Of a DNA stretch of 64,000 nt, positions 60,767 to 64,000 are shown in pieces. Below the pieces are notes generated by a model. The model saw nothing but the letters and a program-made list of their open reading frames with translations. It searched no databases and had not been told where the DNA came from. Where the stretch lies: assembly GCF_030704535.1 (NCBI RefSeq), contig NC_081811.1:2367501-2431500 (forward strand), given 5' to 3'. Each line of letters opens with the position of its first letter. Positions within the stretch are counted from its first letter, which is position 1. Position numbers and translations under genes: made by a program. This DNA is from Vitis vinifera. Its lineage: Eukaryota; Streptophyta; Magnoliopsida; Vitales; Vitaceae.

Positions 60767-61051
60767 CTACAGTTGTAATTCCCAAATCTTGAAAGTTGAG
60801 TGGTGATTTGAATGTCGTGAAGACTTAGCAGCGAGCTGGAAGACTGGAAAGGAATTGGCCACGTGCACTAAGGTGGCCATGCATGTCAGATTTTCATGAA
60901 CGCGGGTGAGTGGTGGAGCAACTGGGAAGTAGTCGTTCCTGATGACACCGATGAACTGTTCAACTTGAGGGTAAGCAGATGTCAAAGCTTCTTCGGGTAC
61001 AAATCTACAAGAGAGCTTTATCATTCTGCCAGCTCCAGATGAGGCGCGCAT
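60767..61051 (-). pseudogene. Unrecognised conserved-looking frame, 94 codons
   Basis: The frame opens MRASSGAGRMIKLSCRFVPE and continues with a balanced residue composition (AYPQVEQFIGVIRNDYFPV). It reads like a fragment of a real protein rather than random translation, but I do not recognise the family. It lies just downstream of the broken NAB domain on the same strand and upstream of the copia insertion. It could be part of the same dead gene or an exon of another one. Confidence 0.35.
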
Positions 61052-61203
61052 GGTGACTAAAAGTATTGCAAGTTGAAATCACGTGCGCGGGGCCCGGGAT
61101 GGAGAGGTTAAGTGGCAAACTGTTTGGGAATTACAACATCTGTTTTCATCATGTGGAGACTGCCAAGTATTGAGGATGCCAAGGTTGGGAACAAGCAGAA
61201 ACT

Positions 61204-61336
61204 TGATCATTTGTTTGACTTTGGCATCCATATCTGTAAGATTTTCCAGAAACCATTTGGAATTTTTGGGACCTATGTGGCTGCCCCACCACCCAGAATA
61301 TTTGCGTCTAGAATCGGGATCCGACAGGCTAGCCAT
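61204..61336 (-). pseudogene. Broken NAB (actin-binding) domain of a NET1/KIP1-type gene
   Basis: The minus frame starts MASLSDPDSRRKYSGWWGSH and continues with GPKNSKW, ENLTDMDAKVKQMIK. This is the first half of the NAB domain that lets plant NETWORKED proteins bind actin. The family pattern has YSWWW.SHI; here the first W and a conserved D are replaced by G. After MIK the frame leaves the family sequence, where about 60 more NAB residues and a long coiled coil should follow. It is therefore a fragment. The frame stays open to 61079, but that tail is not NAB. Confidence 0.75.
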
Positions 61337-61436
61337 GATACCAAGTCAAGAACACCACCACAAACTATTCAAACCTTGGAAAATCCCTGATACCAAAAGA
61401 CACACTGAAGTTGTATATCCCACTCTCTGTACCTAA

Positions 61437-61686
61437 TTGATGGACGTGAAGTCCAATTATCATATACCAAAAAGTAACAGCTCTCTTCAAAAAGTTCACG
61501 AACAAAAGAAAATCAAAACAGGAATTGGGTTTTGCTTAGCAGATGCAATCAAACACCTCCAACAACTGGACTGTAACTTTCTGAGTCATGGCTCCCGCTT
61601 TACAGTGTTAAATCTTCCTTTTTGGCAACATTGAAGACAATTATGTTATGGATCTGATAGGGACAAAATATAGGTCTAAACTATGT
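61437..61686. other. Short spacer before the CACTA end
   Basis: No gene is recognised between the NET fragment and the CACTA terminus. Only short frames are present. Confidence 0.5.
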
Positions 61687-64000
61687 CACTACTACAAAAA
61701 TAGTTTATGGTGTCACTATTTACGGTGTCACTTTTAAAATAATGACACCATAGGGTTTATAATTAATAAAGGTGACGCATCATATAAAAAATCTTCAATT
61801 GAGGTAGTTAGATGATATTAATTTTATATTTATAGTGTCATTTTTTGGGAAGTGACATCATATAAAATAAATTTTTTTAAGTATTATAACTTGATGAGCC
61901 CACTTTTAGAATTAATAATGATGGATACCATATAAAAATCCCATTGTTTCCATATCTCACCCACAATCCAAAAAATCTCAATATATAAATCCTATATATA
62001 AAATCATGATCTTCTTCAACCTTTTCTCTCACCCATCCATAGTCAACATGCTCAAAACCGACATTCTTCACTTTGTGGACTCCCAGGTAACCCAAAATCT
62101 CTTGGATCTATCATTTTTTTTTTCTTTTATTAATGCCATTATATTAATTGTTTCAACATCTTTGTATTATGGTTTTTGTGAATTGTGTTTTCTTGAGTTG
62201 TAGGGAAGAAAAATTTAGGTTTAATCTTCTAGCATGGAAGAAAAAACTGTAGATTAATTGATTTTTTTAATCTAAACCAAACACATGATCAAGTCCTTAA
62301 AAAAAAAGTGAAAAACAAGAAAAAATGAATGATTTTTAATATGTATTTGTGTGAGAATGACAGGTACAAAATTTTTTTAAGATATACTATCACATAATCT
62401 TCATCCTTTCTAAAAAACAAGAGAGGAAAAAAAAAAGAATGATTTTTCTGTTTGTATCTAAGTGGGAATGAGATATAGAATTTTGTTGAGAGTATCCAAC
62501 CCCAAAAGGACCAATCCGGGAAGGCATGTGTGGTATTGACGGGAGATGATAAGATGAAAATCATAACCATAGCCATGTTCTCTCTGTGTCTTTCTATCCT
62601 CTTCAATTAATTCATGGGCATAGATATTTTATTTAGTTTTTATATTTAGTTTATTTATAGTTTATTTAGTTCCTAAAATCCAATTAGTTAGATATTTTAT
62701 TTGATTTTATTTTTATATTTAAGTATTTGAGTTTTGGAAAGTTTTTATATTTTGTTAATAGAAATAGAAATTTTTATATTTTTTATTATTAGGAATTTCT
62801 ATTTTGTTAAATTGTAAGTATCTATCTCAATAAGAGATTATTAATATTCAAATGAAAGTGATGAAAGAGAGTAAATATTTTAATGCTCAATTATATTTTA
62901 ATGTTTTTTTTTTTTACATAAGGGTTTATTTATGTTTTCAATTTTGAAGTTCCCTTTCCAAGTCCAACAACAAAAGTAGTGTCCAACCTTAAAATGGGCA
63001 TGTGTGGTATTGACGGGAGATGATAAGATGGAAATCATAACCATAGCCATGTTCTCTCTGTGTCTTTCTATCATCTTCAATTAATTCATGGGCATAGATA
63101 TTTTATTTAGTTTTTATATTTAGTTTATTTATAGTTTATTTAGTTTCTAAAATCCAATTAGCTAGATATTTTATTTGATTTTATTTTTATATTTAAGTAG
63201 TTGAGTTTTGGAAAGTTTTTATATTTTGTTAATAGAAATAGAAATTTTATATTTTTTATTATTAGGAATTTCTATTTTGTTAAATTGTAAGTATCTATCT
63301 CAATAAGAGATTATTAATATTCAAATGAAAGTGATGAAAGAGAGTAAATATTTTAATGCTCAATTATATTTTAATGTTTTTTTTTTTTTTACATAAGGGT
63401 TTATTTATGTTTTCAATTTTGAAGTTCCCTTTCCAAGTCCAGCAACAAAAGTAGTGTCCAACCTTAAAATGGGCATGTGTGGTATTGACAGGAAATGATA
63501 AGATGGAAATCATAACCATATCCATGTTCTCTCTGTGTCTTTCTATCCTCTTCAATTAATTCATGGGCATAGATATTTTATTTAGTTTTTATATTTAGTT
63601 TATTTATAGTTTATTTAGTTTCTAAAATCCAATTAGCTAGATATTTTATTTGATTTTGTTTTTATATTTAAGTAGTTAAGTTTTGGAAAGTTTTTATATT
63701 TTGTTAATAGAAATAGATATGAGGACTTAAAGGGTTTATATTTAGGTAGTGCTTGAGCCAAGGAAAATGATAGTCCACTATCTTGACCCTATGCATCACA
63801 AACCATGTGAGGACTTAAAGGATATCGTAAACATGTAAGTTCTTCCTATTATTTTTCATAGTATTATTTTTAAATAAAAAAAAAATACATTCACCTCAAA
63901 CACATTTTTTTATTATTTATATATATTAAAACATATAGCATTTACCTATTTTAAAAATGTACCCATTGAACTTATTTACATAGGGCTCTTTGAATATCTG
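61687..64000 (+). mobile_element. CACTA-type transposon, left end; continues past the window
   Basis: CACTACTACAAAAATAG at 61687 is the classic CACTA (En/Spm) terminus. Right after it come subterminal motifs in both directions: TGGTGTCACTATTTACGGTG and GACACCATAG. No matching TTTTTGTAGTAGTG end is found up to 64000, so the other end should lie beyond the window. The inside holds a 475-bp tandem repeat and no recognisable transposase in this part. The target triplet cannot be checked without the far end. Confidence 0.65.
62525..63716 (+). repeat. 475-bp tandem repeat, two and a half copies
   Basis: CATGTGTGGTATTGAC begins copies at 62525, 62999 and 63474, so the period is 474-475 bp. The third copy stops near TTAATAGAAATAGA at about 63716. 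The copies are nearly identical by eye, differing by scattered bases and poly-T length. The unit is AT-rich with one GC-richer stretch; short frames repeated in each copy are shadows. Confidence 0.9.

Noticed and set aside
62289..63555. Repeated short minus frames starting MKRIERHRENM or similar
   Set aside because: They are the same stretch of the 475-bp tandem repeat read three times, without homology or codon bias.
1..64000. A new multi-gene system such as a biosynthetic or defence cluster
   Set aside because: The six intact genes are unrelated housekeeping or signalling genes in separate transcription units; nothing links them beyond the LRR and LEC14B pairing.

Overview
The window looks like nuclear DNA of a woody eudicot, most likely grapevine (Vitis) or a close relative. 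The clues are AT-rich spacers, GT-AG introns, plant-specific gene families (SPARK receptor kinase, RLCK VI kinase, plant HPt protein, LEC14B, NET/KIP1) and a dense mix of LTR, SINE, MITE, MULE and CACTA elements. The species call is inference from remembered protein similarity and was not tested.

Six host genes have complete reading frames. From left to right they are: a single-exon SPARK-type receptor kinase (minus, 1081-2916); a seven-exon receptor-like cytoplasmic kinase (plus, 14503-17020); a nine-exon ATG18g/h-type autophagy protein with a BCAS3 region (plus, 19116-26670); a six-exon histidine-containing phosphotransfer protein of the cytokinin phosphorelay (plus, 28198-32455); an intron-less secreted leucine-rich repeat protein (plus, 36588-37796); and a nine-coding-exon LEC14B-type WD40 protein (minus, 41538-47913). 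I joined the exons by hand at consensus splice sites. Every gene closes in frame: 611, 434, 988, 151, 402 and 486 residues. The genes do not form one pathway. The LRR and LEC14B genes are neighbours here as their Arabidopsis counterparts are (from memory), which suggests conserved microsynteny.

The rest is mostly repeats. At 7494-9693 there is a 2.2 kb solo LTR with a perfect GTGAT target duplication, and a truncated relative lies at 52892-53700. At 51287-52678 there is a non-autonomous Mutator-like element with 77-bp inverted repeats and a 9-bp duplication. A SINE with a 10-bp duplication sits in a LEC14B intron. A short foldback element sits in the leader intron of the RLCK gene. A decayed Ty1/copia element (55554-60226, minus) has both LTRs, a primer binding site and a polypurine tract. 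It interrupts a region that also holds a broken NAB domain of a NET1/KIP1-type actin-binding protein. The right edge opens into a CACTA-type element (from 61687) containing a 475-bp tandem repeat.

I found no previously undescribed multi-gene system. The most unusual points are a 66-bp in-frame tandem duplication inside the RLCK kinase domain, a partial exon duplication inside LEC14B, and the CACTA end with long tandem repeats.
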